Positions 52,149-60,390 of a stretch of 64,000 bases of DNA are shown here, in pieces. The translations under genes were made by a program, and so were the position numbers. The stretch comes from JACCYI01 sp963828075 (GTDB lineage: Bacteria > Actinomycetota > Thermoleophilia > Solirubrobacterales > Solirubrobacteraceae): positions 2,914,001-2,978,000 of the forward strand of contig CAWHDH010000021.1 in assembly GCA_963828075.1 (NCBI GenBank), written 5' to 3'. The notes below the pieces were generated by a model, which made no database searches, was not told the origin of the DNA, and saw only the letters and a program-made list of their open reading frames with translations. How positions within the stretch are numbered: the stretch's first letter is position 1; every line of letters begins with the position of its first letter.

Positions 52149-52537
52149 GGGTCGCGGCGAAAGGCATCGTCGACTTCTCGGCCGCGTGCAACCCGTCGAG
52201 CGCGTCGTTCGTCGACTGCGGATCGGGGTTCACGTTCTCCATCCCCGCTGCGTCCGACATCGTCGTGGTGGTCACCGGCAGTTGGGCCGGCACCAACACC
52301 GGCCCCGATGCCGGCGCCTGCCGCGTCAAGATGGGCGCCGCGACGGGCCCTGAGTACTTCTACGGCCAGGACGGCAACGAGCACAACACCGGGGCACGCG
52401 CGGCCGCCATCTCGCAGACCGTGATGTTCGACCCCACGGCCGCCGGCAGTCACACCGTCGATCTGCAATGCCGCCAAACGGACGGGGACTTCCAGGTGCT
52501 GCAGACCGTGATCTCCCTCATGCGCCTGGGCGTCTGA
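51791..52537 (+). CDS. Secreted protein, tandem paralogue 1
   Basis: A 248-residue exported protein. The signal peptide MRRHLTYANVMSSIAVFLVL (then ATGVAYA) is followed by a helical or coiled repeat region of short lines such as LTIANADLATNSVG, VNTLKAEDLATGSVG and LDDSLKSEDVDESSLG. This is a linker type I associate with Solirubrobacterales surface proteins. The C-terminal domain is a small beta-sandwich (ACNPSSASFVDCG, cysteine pair near FVDCGSG). The function is unknown. The first 358 bp are identical to the next gene; the C-terminal domains differ. Confidence 0.8.
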   Translation: MRRHLTYANVMSSIAVFLVLATGVAYAADTVFSVDIVDGEVKTQDIDNLTIANADLATNSVGSAKVAVNTLKAEDLATGSVGSDEVLDDSLKSEDVDESSLGQVPLAGNALTLGGQSLDRVAAKGIVDFSAACNPSSASFVDCGSGFTFSIPAASDIVVVVTGSWAGTNTGPDAGACRVKMGAATGPEYFYGQDGNEHNTGARAAAISQTVMFDPTAAGSHTVDLQCRQTDGDFQVLQTVISLMRLGV

Positions 52538-52542
52538 TCTCC

Positions 52543-52900
52543 ATGCGCCGGCACCTGACGTACGCGAACGTGATGTCGTCGATCGCCGTGTTCCTGGTTC
52601 TGGCGACGGGCGTCGCGTACGCGGCGGACACGGTCTTCTCCGTCGACATCGTCGACGGCGAGGTCAAGACGCAGGACATCGACAACCTGACGATCGCCAA
52701 CGCCGATTTGGCCACCAACTCGGTCGGGAGCGCCAAGGTGGCCGTCAACACGCTCAAGGCGGAGGACCTCGCCACCGGCTCGGTCGGCAGCGACGAGGTT
52801 CTGGACGACAGCCTCAAGAGCGAGGACGTCGACGAGTCCTCCCTCGGCCAAGTGCCGCTCGCCGGCAACGCGCTGACGCTCGGCGGGCAGTCGCTTGACC
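52543..52900 (+). repeat. 358-bp direct repeat, copy 2
   Basis: Second copy of the 51791-52148 sequence. The first difference is a G-to-A change at 52901. Confidence 0.85.
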
Positions 52901-53289
52901 AGGTCGCGGCGAAAGGCATCATCGACCTCGCGGGCTCGTGCAACCCGTCGGACGCGACGTTCCGCAACTGCGGCGCAGCCCACACGTTCTCCACCCCCGT
53001 TGCATCCGACATCGTCGTCATGGTCACCGGCACCTGGTACGGGGACGGCGCCGGCCCCGATGCCGGGGAATGCCGCATCAGGATGGACACCGGGCTGAGC
53101 CCTACGTACGTCTATGGCCAGGACGGCAACGAGCAGAACAACTCAAGCCACGGCGCCGCCATCTCGCAGACCGTGATGTTCGACCCCCTGCCCGCCGGAA
53201 GTCACTTGGTCAGCCTGGAATGCCGCGAAACCGACAGCAACTTCCACGTGTCACAGAGGGTGATCACCCTCATGCGACTGGGCGTCTGA
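52543..53289 (+). CDS. Secreted protein, tandem paralogue 2
   Basis: A 248-residue sister of the upstream gene, starting 5 bp after its stop with no room for an independent promoter, so the two form one transcript. The signal peptide and the repeat region are the same. The C-terminal domain (SCNPSDATFRNCGAAHTF, MVTGTWYGDGAGPD, QDGNEQNNSSHG) keeps the fold and cysteines but is clearly diverged. The function is unknown. A strong hairpin follows at 53299-53336. Confidence 0.8.
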   Translation: MRRHLTYANVMSSIAVFLVLATGVAYAADTVFSVDIVDGEVKTQDIDNLTIANADLATNSVGSAKVAVNTLKAEDLATGSVGSDEVLDDSLKSEDVDESSLGQVPLAGNALTLGGQSLDQVAAKGIIDLAGSCNPSDATFRNCGAAHTFSTPVASDIVVMVTGTWYGDGAGPDAGECRIRMDTGLSPTYVYGQDGNEQNNSSHGAAISQTVMFDPLPAGSHLVSLECRETDSNFHVSQRVITLMRLGV

Positions 53290-53298
53290 TCGCGGCCA

Positions 53299-53336
53299 CC
53301 GCCCCGGCCCCCCGGCGCGCCGGCGGGCCGGGGCGG
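53299..53336. terminator. Strong GC hairpin after the tandem paralogues
   Basis: A perfect 12-bp stem (CCGCCCCGGCCC with GGGCCGGGGCGG) whose 14-bp loop is itself palindromic (CCGGCGCGCCGG). There is no T tail. It probably ends the paralogue transcript and may also stop transcripts from the convergent gene. Confidence 0.6.
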
Positions 53337-53478
53337 AGCCGGCGTGCGGTCAGGCCTCGCGGGAACCGCCGCGCGCCGGCGGCGGTCGCGGCGGGGCTGT
53401 GCCGGGGGTCAGAGTCAAATGCGGCTTTTCTGGAGGTGCCGAGCGCCGGCGGCCCACGCGCCGGCGCCCGCAGCTTCG

Positions 53479-54108
53479 CTAGAGGCGCTCGAGGATCGCG
53501 TCGATGCGGCGGCGCGCGTCGGCGTTGCTCGTGACCGCGTGGTACGGCTGCCCGGCGGTGGCCGCCCACGGCACGAGCACGTCGAAGTCGAGCTCGCGGA
53601 TCAGCTCGAGGCTCTCGATGTAGGCGTCGCGGTCGCTCGAGTCGAGCACTGCGGTGACCCACTCGCCGTCCTTGAGGAAGAGCGTGTCGCCCGTGAACAG
53701 GAAGCGGTGGCTGCCGTTGTCCCACAGGTAGGCGGTCGCGCCGGGCGTGTGGCCGGGAGTCGGGATCACCTCGAGGTCATCGTCGAGCGTGTGGCGCTGC
53801 GAGAAGGCCCCGCGCACCCGCCGCGTGCGGGCGACGGCGTCGCGATCGTCGGCGTGCACGAACAGCGGGACGCCGGGGAGGTCGCCGCCGAACGTCGCCT
53901 CGTGGCGGTGGTTGAGGTACGCCCGCTCGATCCCGCCGACGCCGGCGAGCTCGTCAGCGGTCGGGGTGCTGTAGATCAGGACGTTGCCCTCGTCGCGCTC
54001 CAGGAGGAAGGCCCGGATGTGCAGCGAGGGAGCAAACGGCAGCGGCGCGGGTGCCGAGGCGTAGAGCCCTTCGATCGGTGTCTCGATGTGTGGTGTCGCC
54101 AGGCTCAT
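53479..54108 (-). CDS. Metallo-beta-lactamase-fold hydrolase
   Basis: A 209-residue MBL-fold protein. The first motif is unusual: NHRHEATFGG instead of the full HxHxDH, so the Asp-His pair of metal site 2 is missing. TPGHTPGATAYL carries the later His and FTGDTLFL the bridging Asp. Relatives in this form often act as lactonase- or persulfide dioxygenase-like proteins or have lost activity; none is assigned here. ATG 54108 has a good ribosome-binding site (GAGGCGAAG region). The promoter is of the SoxR type (54136-54166), so it should respond to redox-active compounds. It is divergent from soxR. Confidence 0.85.
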   Translation of the reverse strand: MSLATPHIETPIEGLYASAPAPLPFAPSLHIRAFLLERDEGNVLIYSTPTADELAGVGGIERAYLNHRHEATFGGDLPGVPLFVHADDRDAVARTRRVRGAFSQRHTLDDDLEVIPTPGHTPGATAYLWDNGSHRFLFTGDTLFLKDGEWVTAVLDSSDRDAYIESLELIRELDFDVLVPWAATAGQPYHAVTSNADARRRIDAILERL

Positions 54109-54135
54109 CTTCGCCTCCGGTTCGGGTGTGCTTTC

Positions 54136-54166
54136 AAGGTACAAGTTCAAGTGCACTTGAAGTCAA
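54136..54166 (-). promoter_or_regulatory. SoxR-type promoter with 19-bp spacer and palindrome
   Basis: On the minus strand, -35 TTGACT (54161-54166) and -10 TACCTT (54136-54141) are separated by exactly 19 bp. The spacer holds the palindrome TTCAAGTGCACTTGAA (54146-54161), like the SoxR box of enterobacteria. Overlong 19-bp spacers are the hallmark of MerR-family activated promoters. It drives the MBL-fold gene. Confidence 0.8.
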
Positions 54167-54191
54167 GGGCGTCCTGTGGTTCGCTTCAGCC

Positions 54192-54644
54192 GTGTCCGAG
54201 CTGCTGACGATCGGCGAGGTCGCGAAGCGCAGCGGCGTGGCCGCGTCGGCGCTGCGCTTCTACGAGGAGCGCGGCCTGATCGCGTGCGAGCGCGCCGGCT
54301 CCGGCCACCGCCGCTTCCGGCGCCCCGTGCTGCGCCGCATCGCGTTCATCGTGTTCGCCCAGCGCGTGGGCCTGACGCTCGAGGAGATCGCGCGCGAGCT
54401 CGCGAAGCTCCCGGGCGACCGGGCCCCGAGCCGCCGCGACTGGTCGAGGCTGTCGGGCACGTGGACGTCGCGGATCGACGTCCGGATCGCCGAGCTCGAG
54501 CGCCTCAAGGCCGGGCTCACCGAGTGCATCGGCTGCGGCTGCCTCTCGCTCGATCGTTGCCGGCTGGCCAATCCCGGCGACCGCGCCGGCGTCCGCGGCC
54601 CCGGCGCGCGCTACTGGATCGGCGACGCGCGCGCCGGCGGGTGA
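54192..54644 (+). CDS. soxR: Redox-sensitive regulator SoxR
   Basis: A 150-residue MerR-family activator. The N-terminal winged helix (SELLTIGEVAKRSGVAAS, then ALRFYEERGLI) is followed by a dimerisation helix and the [2Fe-2S] cluster CIGCGCLSLDRC (C-x2-C-x-C-x5-C), which is diagnostic of SoxR. Oxidation by redox-cycling compounds activates it. Here the only adjacent SoxR-box promoter drives the divergent MBL-fold gene, 84 bp away start to start. Start GTG 54192. Confidence 0.93.
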   Translation: MSELLTIGEVAKRSGVAASALRFYEERGLIACERAGSGHRRFRRPVLRRIAFIVFAQRVGLTLEEIARELAKLPGDRAPSRRDWSRLSGTWTSRIDVRIAELERLKAGLTECIGCGCLSLDRCRLANPGDRAGVRGPGARYWIGDARAGG

Positions 54645-54657
54645 GAATGCGGCTGCG

Positions 54658-56280
54658 ATGCAGAGTGGCTGGCTCGAGCTGCAGGAGGGGCGCTGGGACG
54701 CCGCGCTGACGACCTTCCGCGCGGCGGTCGCCGCCGAGCCGGCGGCCGAGGCGTTCGAGGGCCTGAGCTGGGCGGCGTGGTGGCTCGACGACGCGGAGGT
54801 CGTCTTCGAGGCCCGCGGAGAGGCGTACCGCCGGTTCCTGCAGCGCGGCGATCGCGCCGCCGCCGCCCGCATGGCGGTGTGGCTGGCGTGCGACCACCTC
54901 GATTTTCGCGGCGCGGTCTCCGTGGCGAGCGGCTGGCTGTCGCGCGCGCACCGGCTCCTCGACGCCCTACCGCCCGCGGACGACCACGGGTGGCTGGCGT
55001 TCCTCGAGGGCTACCTGGCGCATGCTCGCGGGGACGCGGAGGCGGCCGCCGCGCTCGGGCGGCGCGCCGCGCAGCTCGGCGTGCAGTGCGGCGTGCCCGA
55101 CCTGGAGATGCTCGGCCTGGCGCTGGAGGGGGCGACGCTGGTGGCGCGGGCGGACGTCGCGGACGGCATGCGGTGCCTCGACGAGGCGACGGCGACGGCA
55201 CTCGCGCGCGACGCCACCGTCCCGATCGCCAGCGCGTGGGCCTGCTGCTTCCTCGTGACGGCGTGTACCGCGGTGCGCGACTATGACCGCGCGTTCGAAT
55301 GGTGCGACCGCATCGCCGAGTTCGCCGAGCGCTACGGCAGCCGCTACATGCTGGCGTTCTGCCGCGCCGAGTACGGCGCGGTGCACCTGTGGCGGGGAAG
55401 CTGGGCGGAGTCCGAGCGCGTCCTGGCCGCCTCGGTGGAGGACTTCTCGCGCTCGCGGCCGGCGATGATCGGCGGTCCGCTGGTGGGCCTCGCGGAGCTC
55501 CGGCGCAGGCAGGGGCGCTCCGACGAGGCCGTCGCCCTGCTCGACCGGGCGGGCCCGTCCACGGCGGGGCGGCTGTGCCGTGCGCGCCTCGCGCTCGACC
55601 GGGGCGAGAGCGCCCGCGCCGCCGAGCTCGCCGACCGCGTCCTGCGCCAGCTTCCGCCCGACCGGCGCCTCGACGGCATCCCGGCGCTCGAGCTGCTCGT
55701 GCGCGCGCGCACCGCGCGCGGGGATCTCGACGCGGCCCACTCGGCGCTCGAGGCGCTGCAGGCCCTCGCCGCGCAGGTGGCGACGCCGCCGCTCCGCGCT
55801 GCGGCCGACCTCGCCGAGGGGGTGCTCGCCGCGGCCGCCGGCGACCACGAGCGCGCGACGCGGTGCCTGGAGGACGCCGTCGACCGCTACGACGGCAGCG
55901 GGGCGACGTTCGACGCGGCGCTTGCGAGGCTCGAGCTGGCGACCAGCCTGGTGGCGCAGGGTCGCGTGGAGAGCGCCGGGCGGGAGGCGACGGCGGCCCG
56001 CGATCGCCTCCTCGAGCTCGGGGCGGCAGCGGAGGCGCAGCGCGCGCAGGCGATCCTCAGGGCCTGCACGCGCCGGGACGGCCTCGGCGACTCCGAGCTC
56101 ACACGGCGAGAGCGCGAGGTGCTGAGCCTGCTCACCGACGGGCTCACGAACGCGCAGCTGGCCGAGCGGCTGGTGGTCAGCGAACACACGGTCCACCGCC
56201 ACGTCGCCAACATCCTGCGCAAGCTCGGGCTGCCCTCCCGAACGGCCGCGGCGGCGCACGCCGTCCGCGCGGGTTTGTAG
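54658..56280 (+). CDS. TPR-rich LuxR-type transcriptional regulator
   Basis: A 540-residue regulator. Residues about 1-450 are TPR-like helical repeats (LQEGRWDAALTTFRAAVAAE, then repeated AHxLLxxLP and GRSDEAVALLDRA units). The C-terminal 65 residues are a LuxR/GerE helix-turn-helix: SELTRREREVLSLLTDGLTN, then AERLVVSEHTVHRHVANILR. There is no ATPase domain as in the MalT/LAL class, so it is a truncated relative of those regulators. It starts 13 bp after soxR, so it is probably co-transcribed with it. The signal is unknown. Confidence 0.9.
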   Translation: MQSGWLELQEGRWDAALTTFRAAVAAEPAAEAFEGLSWAAWWLDDAEVVFEARGEAYRRFLQRGDRAAAARMAVWLACDHLDFRGAVSVASGWLSRAHRLLDALPPADDHGWLAFLEGYLAHARGDAEAAAALGRRAAQLGVQCGVPDLEMLGLALEGATLVARADVADGMRCLDEATATALARDATVPIASAWACCFLVTACTAVRDYDRAFEWCDRIAEFAERYGSRYMLAFCRAEYGAVHLWRGSWAESERVLAASVEDFSRSRPAMIGGPLVGLAELRRRQGRSDEAVALLDRAGPSTAGRLCRARLALDRGESARAAELADRVLRQLPPDRRLDGIPALELLVRARTARGDLDAAHSALEALQALAAQVATPPLRAAADLAEGVLAAAAGDHERATRCLEDAVDRYDGSGATFDAALARLELATSLVAQGRVESAGREATAARDRLLELGAAAEAQRAQAILRACTRRDGLGDSELTRREREVLSLLTDGLTNAQLAERLVVSEHTVHRHVANILRKLGLPSRTAAAAHAVRAGL

Positions 56281-56338
56281 AGACAAGATGGCCCGTTCGG
56301 GCGATGCGGTGAGCGGCTGCGGGTCGTAGCGTCGGGTC

Positions 56339-57169
56339 ATGGCCGTGGAATCCAGAACCGACGAGGGGCGCAGGGCCGCGACGCGGGCGATGTGGGCGCT
56401 CGGCGACTACCACCGCTTCGCGACGAGGCTCATGTGGGGGGTGGGCGGCGAGCTGGTCTCGGCCTCTGGCGTCACCGCGGGCCGGCGCGTGCTCGACGTC
56501 GCCGCGGGCACGGGGAACGTCGCGATCCAGGCGGCCGAGGCCGGCGGCGACGTCGTCGCCTGCGACCTGACGCCTGAGCACTTCGACGCCGGCCGGCGCG
56601 AGGTCCGAGCGCGCGGGGTGCAGGTCGAGTGGGTCGAGGCCGACGCCGAGGCGCTGCCGTTCGGCGACGCCGAGTTCGACGTCGTCACCTCCTCGTTCGG
56701 TGCCATCTTCGCCCCGGACCACCGCCGCGTGGCGAGTGAGCTGCTGCGGGTCTGCCGCCCCGGCGGCACGATCGGCATGGCCAACTTCACGCCCGATGGG
56801 ATCGCGAGTGACTTCTTCGGCGTGCTCGCGCCCTACGCGCCACCGCCGCCCGCGGGCGCCCTGCCGCCACTGCTGTGGGGGAGCGAGGCGCACGTGCGCG
56901 AGCTGTTCGGCGACGGCGTGTCCTCGCTGGAGCTGACGCGCCGGACGTACGTCGAGCGGGCCGAGAGCCCGCTCGAGTACCGCGAGTTCTTCAAGGAGAC
57001 GTTCGGCCCGGCCGTCGCGATCTATGCCGGGTTGGGCGGCGACCCGGACCGGCTGGCGGCACTGGACCGCGACTTCCTCGACTTCGCGACGCGCTGCAAC
57101 CGGGGCGCACCGGACGCCCCCGCGGAGTACGAGTACGAGTACCTGCTGGTCGTCGCCCGTCGCTCGTAG
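56339..57169 (+). CDS. SAM-dependent methyltransferase (class I)
   Basis: A 276-residue Rossmann methyltransferase. Motif I is VLDVAAGTGNVAIQAAEAGG, followed by DLTPEHFDAGR (Asp for SAM ribose), motif II-like ALPFGDAEFDVVTSSFGAI and the closing strand LRVCRPGGTIGMANF. The layout fits ubiquinone/menaquinone biosynthesis (UbiE/COQ5-like) or small-molecule methyltransferases. The substrate is not evident. It has its own ATG and a 58-bp gap from the LuxR gene. Confidence 0.9.
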   Translation: MAVESRTDEGRRAATRAMWALGDYHRFATRLMWGVGGELVSASGVTAGRRVLDVAAGTGNVAIQAAEAGGDVVACDLTPEHFDAGRREVRARGVQVEWVEADAEALPFGDAEFDVVTSSFGAIFAPDHRRVASELLRVCRPGGTIGMANFTPDGIASDFFGVLAPYAPPPPAGALPPLLWGSEAHVRELFGDGVSSLELTRRTYVERAESPLEYREFFKETFGPAVAIYAGLGGDPDRLAALDRDFLDFATRCNRGAPDAPAEYEYEYLLVVARRS

Positions 57170-57174
57170 GGCGG

Positions 57175-57203
57175 TTGCCTCGGCTCCGCCGCGCGCGTAG
57201 AGT
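57175..57203 (+). promoter_or_regulatory. Promoter TTGCCT-17-TAGAGT
   Basis: -35 TTGCCT (57175-57180) and -10 TAGAGT (57198-57203) with an exact 17-bp spacer lie 40 bp ahead of ATG 57244. The layout matches a housekeeping sigma promoter for the hydrolase operon. Confidence 0.6.
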
Positions 57204-57243
57204 CGCCACAGGGGAGCGGGGGCCACTACCGGGCAGGAGTCAC

Positions 57244-58062
57244 ATGGACTTCGCAGCACCGCAGTTCGTCGAGGTCGCCGGACGCAGGCTCGCGTACGAG
57301 GAGGTCGCGCCGGACGATCCGGACGGGACGGTCCTGCTGCTGTGCGGGATCGGCGCGAAGCGCCAGGGCTGGTACAAGCAGCTGCCCGTGCTCGGCGAGC
57401 GCTTCCACGCGCTCGCGCTCGACTACCGCGACGTGGGGGACAGCGACGCCGCGCACGAGCAGTACACGATCCGCGAGGTGGCGGAGGATGTCCACGGCCT
57501 GGCCCGCGAGCTCGGCATCGAGCGCGCCTCGCTCGTCGGCATCTCGATGGGCGGGTTCATCGCGCTCGAGCTTGCGCTCGCCCAGCCGGAGTTCGTCGAC
57601 CGGCTGATCCTCGTCGTCACGTCGGCCGGCGGTGCGACCCACGTGTCCACCTCGCCGGAGGTCATGCGCGCGCTGATGCCGGGCGACGAGGAGGTCGAGT
57701 CGGGCGAGGGCGCGCGGCGAGTCTGCTCGCTCGTCGCCGGCCCCGGGTTCGCAGAGCGCCATCCGGGGGCGATCGAGGAGTTCGTCGAGATCGCGCAGCA
57801 CACCCCGATGCACGTCGACGCCTACTTGCGCCAGCTGACCGCGTGCCGTGCCCACGACGTCGACGCCCGGCTCGGCGAGATCACGGCGCCGACGCTCGTG
57901 CTCCACGGCGACGCCGATCCGCTGGTGCCGGTCGAGAACGGCCGCCACCTCGCCGCCGGCATCCCGGGCGCGCGGCTCATCGAGTACGAGGGGGTCGGGC
58001 ACATCCCCGAGGTCGAGATCTTCGAGCGGTTCAACGACGACCTGATGACGTTCCTGTCGTGA
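57244..58062 (+). CDS. Alpha/beta hydrolase
   Basis: A 272-residue alpha/beta hydrolase. The nucleophile elbow is GISMGG (about residue 95-101), the acidic member lies near LHGDADPLVPVENG, and the His is in GVGHIPEVE. Oxyanion-hole residues appear in LLLCGIGAKRQGW. Closest in layout to esterase- or haloperoxidase-type hydrolases. Its own promoter is at 57175-57203, and GGCAGGAG precedes the ATG. It overlaps the next membrane protein by 4 bp, so the two and the P450 form an operon. Confidence 0.9.
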   Translation: MDFAAPQFVEVAGRRLAYEEVAPDDPDGTVLLLCGIGAKRQGWYKQLPVLGERFHALALDYRDVGDSDAAHEQYTIREVAEDVHGLARELGIERASLVGISMGGFIALELALAQPEFVDRLILVVTSAGGATHVSTSPEVMRALMPGDEEVESGEGARRVCSLVAGPGFAERHPGAIEEFVEIAQHTPMHVDAYLRQLTACRAHDVDARLGEITAPTLVLHGDADPLVPVENGRHLAAGIPGARLIEYEGVGHIPEVEIFERFNDDLMTFLS

Positions 58063-58883
58063 ACCGCGACGATCGCCTGCTGCCCGAGACGCGGTGGGCG
58101 GCGCTCGTCATCTTCATCATCCTCGTGCCCGCGGTGATCATCCTCTGGGGCACGCCCGGGGACACCGCGGAGCGGTGGGCCTGGACGATCAAGCCCGACC
58201 TCACGCCGATCTTCCTCGGGTCGGGCTACGGCGCCGGCGCGTACTTCTTCTTCCGGACGTTCCGCGCCGCGCGCTGGCACCCGTCGTCGGCGGGCGTCCT
58301 CGGCGCGTGCGTGTTCGCCACGCTGATGCTGATCGCGACCCTCATCCACTGGGACCGGTTCAACCACGGCGACGCGCCGTTCCTCGCCGCGCTGGCGTTC
58401 TGGGGGTGGACGATCGTGTACATCATCACCCCGCTGCCGTTGCTGGTCCTGTGGTGGCGCAACCGCGCGATCGATCCCGGCGAGCCGCATGCCGGCGAGC
58501 CGGTGCTGGCGGGCGGGGTGCTGCTCGCCGCCCGGGTGTTCGCGGCGGGCGCGTTCATCGCCGGCGGGGTCCTCTTCCTGTTGCCGAGCGTGGCGATCGA
58601 CGTCTGGCCCTGGCAACTCACGCCGCTGACCTCGCGCGTGCTGGGAAGCTTCACCGTCCAGGTCGGCGTCGGCGCGCTGGTGCTCTCGGCCGACCGCCGC
58701 TGGGGCACGTGGCGCCTCATCATCCAGACGTTCTTCGTCGCGACCGGGCTGCTCTTGCTCGGCGCGGCGCGCGCGTGGGAGGCCTTCGACGAGGACAACG
58801 TCATGACCTACGCGTACGTCGCCGGCCTGGCCGGGTTCGCGGCGGCGCTGCTCGTGCTGTACGTCCGGACCGAGCGAAGGTGA
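58059..58883 (+). CDS. Multi-pass membrane protein
   Basis: A 274-residue integral membrane protein with seven or so hydrophobic segments (ALVIFIILVPAVIILWG; LGACVFATLMLIATLIHW; LAFWGWTIVYIITPLPLLVL; LLAARVFAAGAFIAGGVLFL; LIIQTFFVATGLLLLGAARA; YVAGLAGFAAALLVLYV). There is no known family motif. GTG 58059 overlaps the hydrolase stop (GTGA), and the P450 start GTG 58880 overlaps this gene's stop, so the three products are made together. Confidence 0.85.
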   Translation: MNRDDRLLPETRWAALVIFIILVPAVIILWGTPGDTAERWAWTIKPDLTPIFLGSGYGAGAYFFFRTFRAARWHPSSAGVLGACVFATLMLIATLIHWDRFNHGDAPFLAALAFWGWTIVYIITPLPLLVLWWRNRAIDPGEPHAGEPVLAGGVLLAARVFAAGAFIAGGVLFLLPSVAIDVWPWQLTPLTSRVLGSFTVQVGVGALVLSADRRWGTWRLIIQTFFVATGLLLLGAARAWEAFDEDNVMTYAYVAGLAGFAAALLVLYVRTERR

Positions 58884-60163
58884 AGGGCGGGCTGCCACCC
58901 GGGCCGCGCGAGCCCGGCGTCCTCCAGGCGTCGGAGTACACCGCGCGCTTCCCCCGCTACACCGAGCGCCTGCACCGCCGCTTCGGCGCGAGCTACACGC
59001 TCCGCCTCCCGGGCCTGCCGCCGACGGTCGTGACCACCGACCGCGACCAGATCCGGCGCATGCTGACCGGCGACCCGCTCGCGCGCCGGCACGCGAACGA
59101 CCTCGTCGGGCCGCTCCTCGGCGACGGCTCGGTGATGCTGCTCGAGCCCGCCGACCATCTCGCCCGCCGGCGGCGGCTGCTGCCGCCGTTCCACGGCGAG
59201 CGGGTCAAGGGCTACCGGCAGCGCGTCCGCGAGCTCGTCGAGCGCGACCTCGACGGCTGGCCGACCGACGAGCCGGTGCGCGTCCACGATCGCTCGCGCG
59301 ATCTGACGCTGGCGATCATCCAGCCGGCGGTCCTGGGATCGCCCGACGAGGACCTCGCCCGTCGGCTCGGCGCGATCCTCGATCGGACCGCCTCACCCGT
59401 CGCGAACCTCGCGCTGTTCGTGCCGGCGTTGCAGCGACGTGCGCGGTGGAACGTCGTCGGCGAGCGCTTCCATCAGGTTCGCAGCAGCCTCGAATGCCCT
59501 GATGGCGGAGTGCGTGGCCGCCGCGCGGGCCGACCCGGTGCTGCCCGAGCGCACCGACCTGCTCGCGGAGCTGGTCCGCGGCACCGACGAGAAGAGCCAG
59601 GGGCTCAGCGACTCCGAGCTCATCGACGAGCTCAAGACGCTGCTCATCGCAGGTCACGAGACCACGGCGACGGCGATCGCCTGGGCGGCGGACATCCTGG
59701 CGCACGACCGCGACGCAGCCGAGCGCCTGCGCGACGCCGACGACGCCTACATCGCCCGAGCGGCGAAGGAGGTGCTCCGCCTGCGCACCCTCGCGCCGGT
59801 CTCCGTCTCGCGCACGCTGCTCGAGGAGGCCCCGATCGCCGGTGGGATGCTGCCGCGGGACACGGTCGTCGTCATCGACGCGTTCAGCCTGCACCGCGAC
59901 CGGGCGCTGCATCCACAGCCCGACGCGTTCCGGCCCGACCGCTTCGCGAACGGCGGGCCACCGCAGTACTCCTACCTGCCGTTCGGCGGCGGCGCGCACC
60001 GCTGCCCCGGGGCCGCGCTCGCCTCGCTCGAGCTCGAGGTCTTCGTGGCGGCGGTCCGCTCGCGCTTCTCCTTGTTGCCGGTCGGGTCGCCGGAGGCGGC
60101 CGTGCGGCGGGGGCCGACGCTGGTCCCTGCGAAGGCGCGACGGTGCTCGCCGTCCCGCGTTAG
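58880..60163 (+). pseudogene. Cytochrome P450, two frameshifts
   Basis: A bacterial class P450 of about 427 residues in total. Visible: the I-helix AGHETTATAIAWA (O2 activation), the K-helix ExxR in KEVLRLR, and the heme ligand loop FGGGAHRCPGAALASLE with its Cys. An indel near 59490 and another near 60135 interrupt the frame. The second returns to the original frame and gives the proper end GATVLAVPR. No active full-length enzyme can be made from the printed sequence. GTG 58880 overlaps the upstream membrane protein's stop. Repair of both positions would restore a normal gene, so sequence errors are a real alternative to mutation. Confidence 0.8.
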
Positions 60164-60333
60164 CGTCCGACCCGTTCCGCCTCTTCGGCATCGGCGACCG
60201 CCCAAGCGATTCGCTCCATGAGCTGCCCGCTGGCGTAGGGGCTCTCCAGGAGGAACGTCGCCACGCGCTCCTCGTAGAGCTCGCGCCCGGTGGGATCGGC
60301 CTCGGTGTCCGCCACGACGATGATGCGTGCCAT
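60160..60333 (-). CDS. Small 57-residue protein convergent to the P450
   Basis: A short gene at ATG 60333, product MARIIVVADTEADPTGRELY, then EERVATFLLESPYASGQ and LMERIAWAVADAEEAERVGR. It is rich in charged residues with regular helix spacing and looks like a real, compact helical protein. Its stop overlaps the P450 stop by 3 bp. I have no family name. Its coding-like composition and clean stop suggest a genuine small gene. Confidence 0.55.
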   Translation of the reverse strand: MARIIVVADTEADPTGRELYEERVATFLLESPYASGQLMERIAWAVADAEEAERVGR

Positions 60334-60390
60334 GCCCGCAGGGTTGCCGACGCGGGGCGATCCCGGGTGAACAGGCCGTGACGGCCGCCG

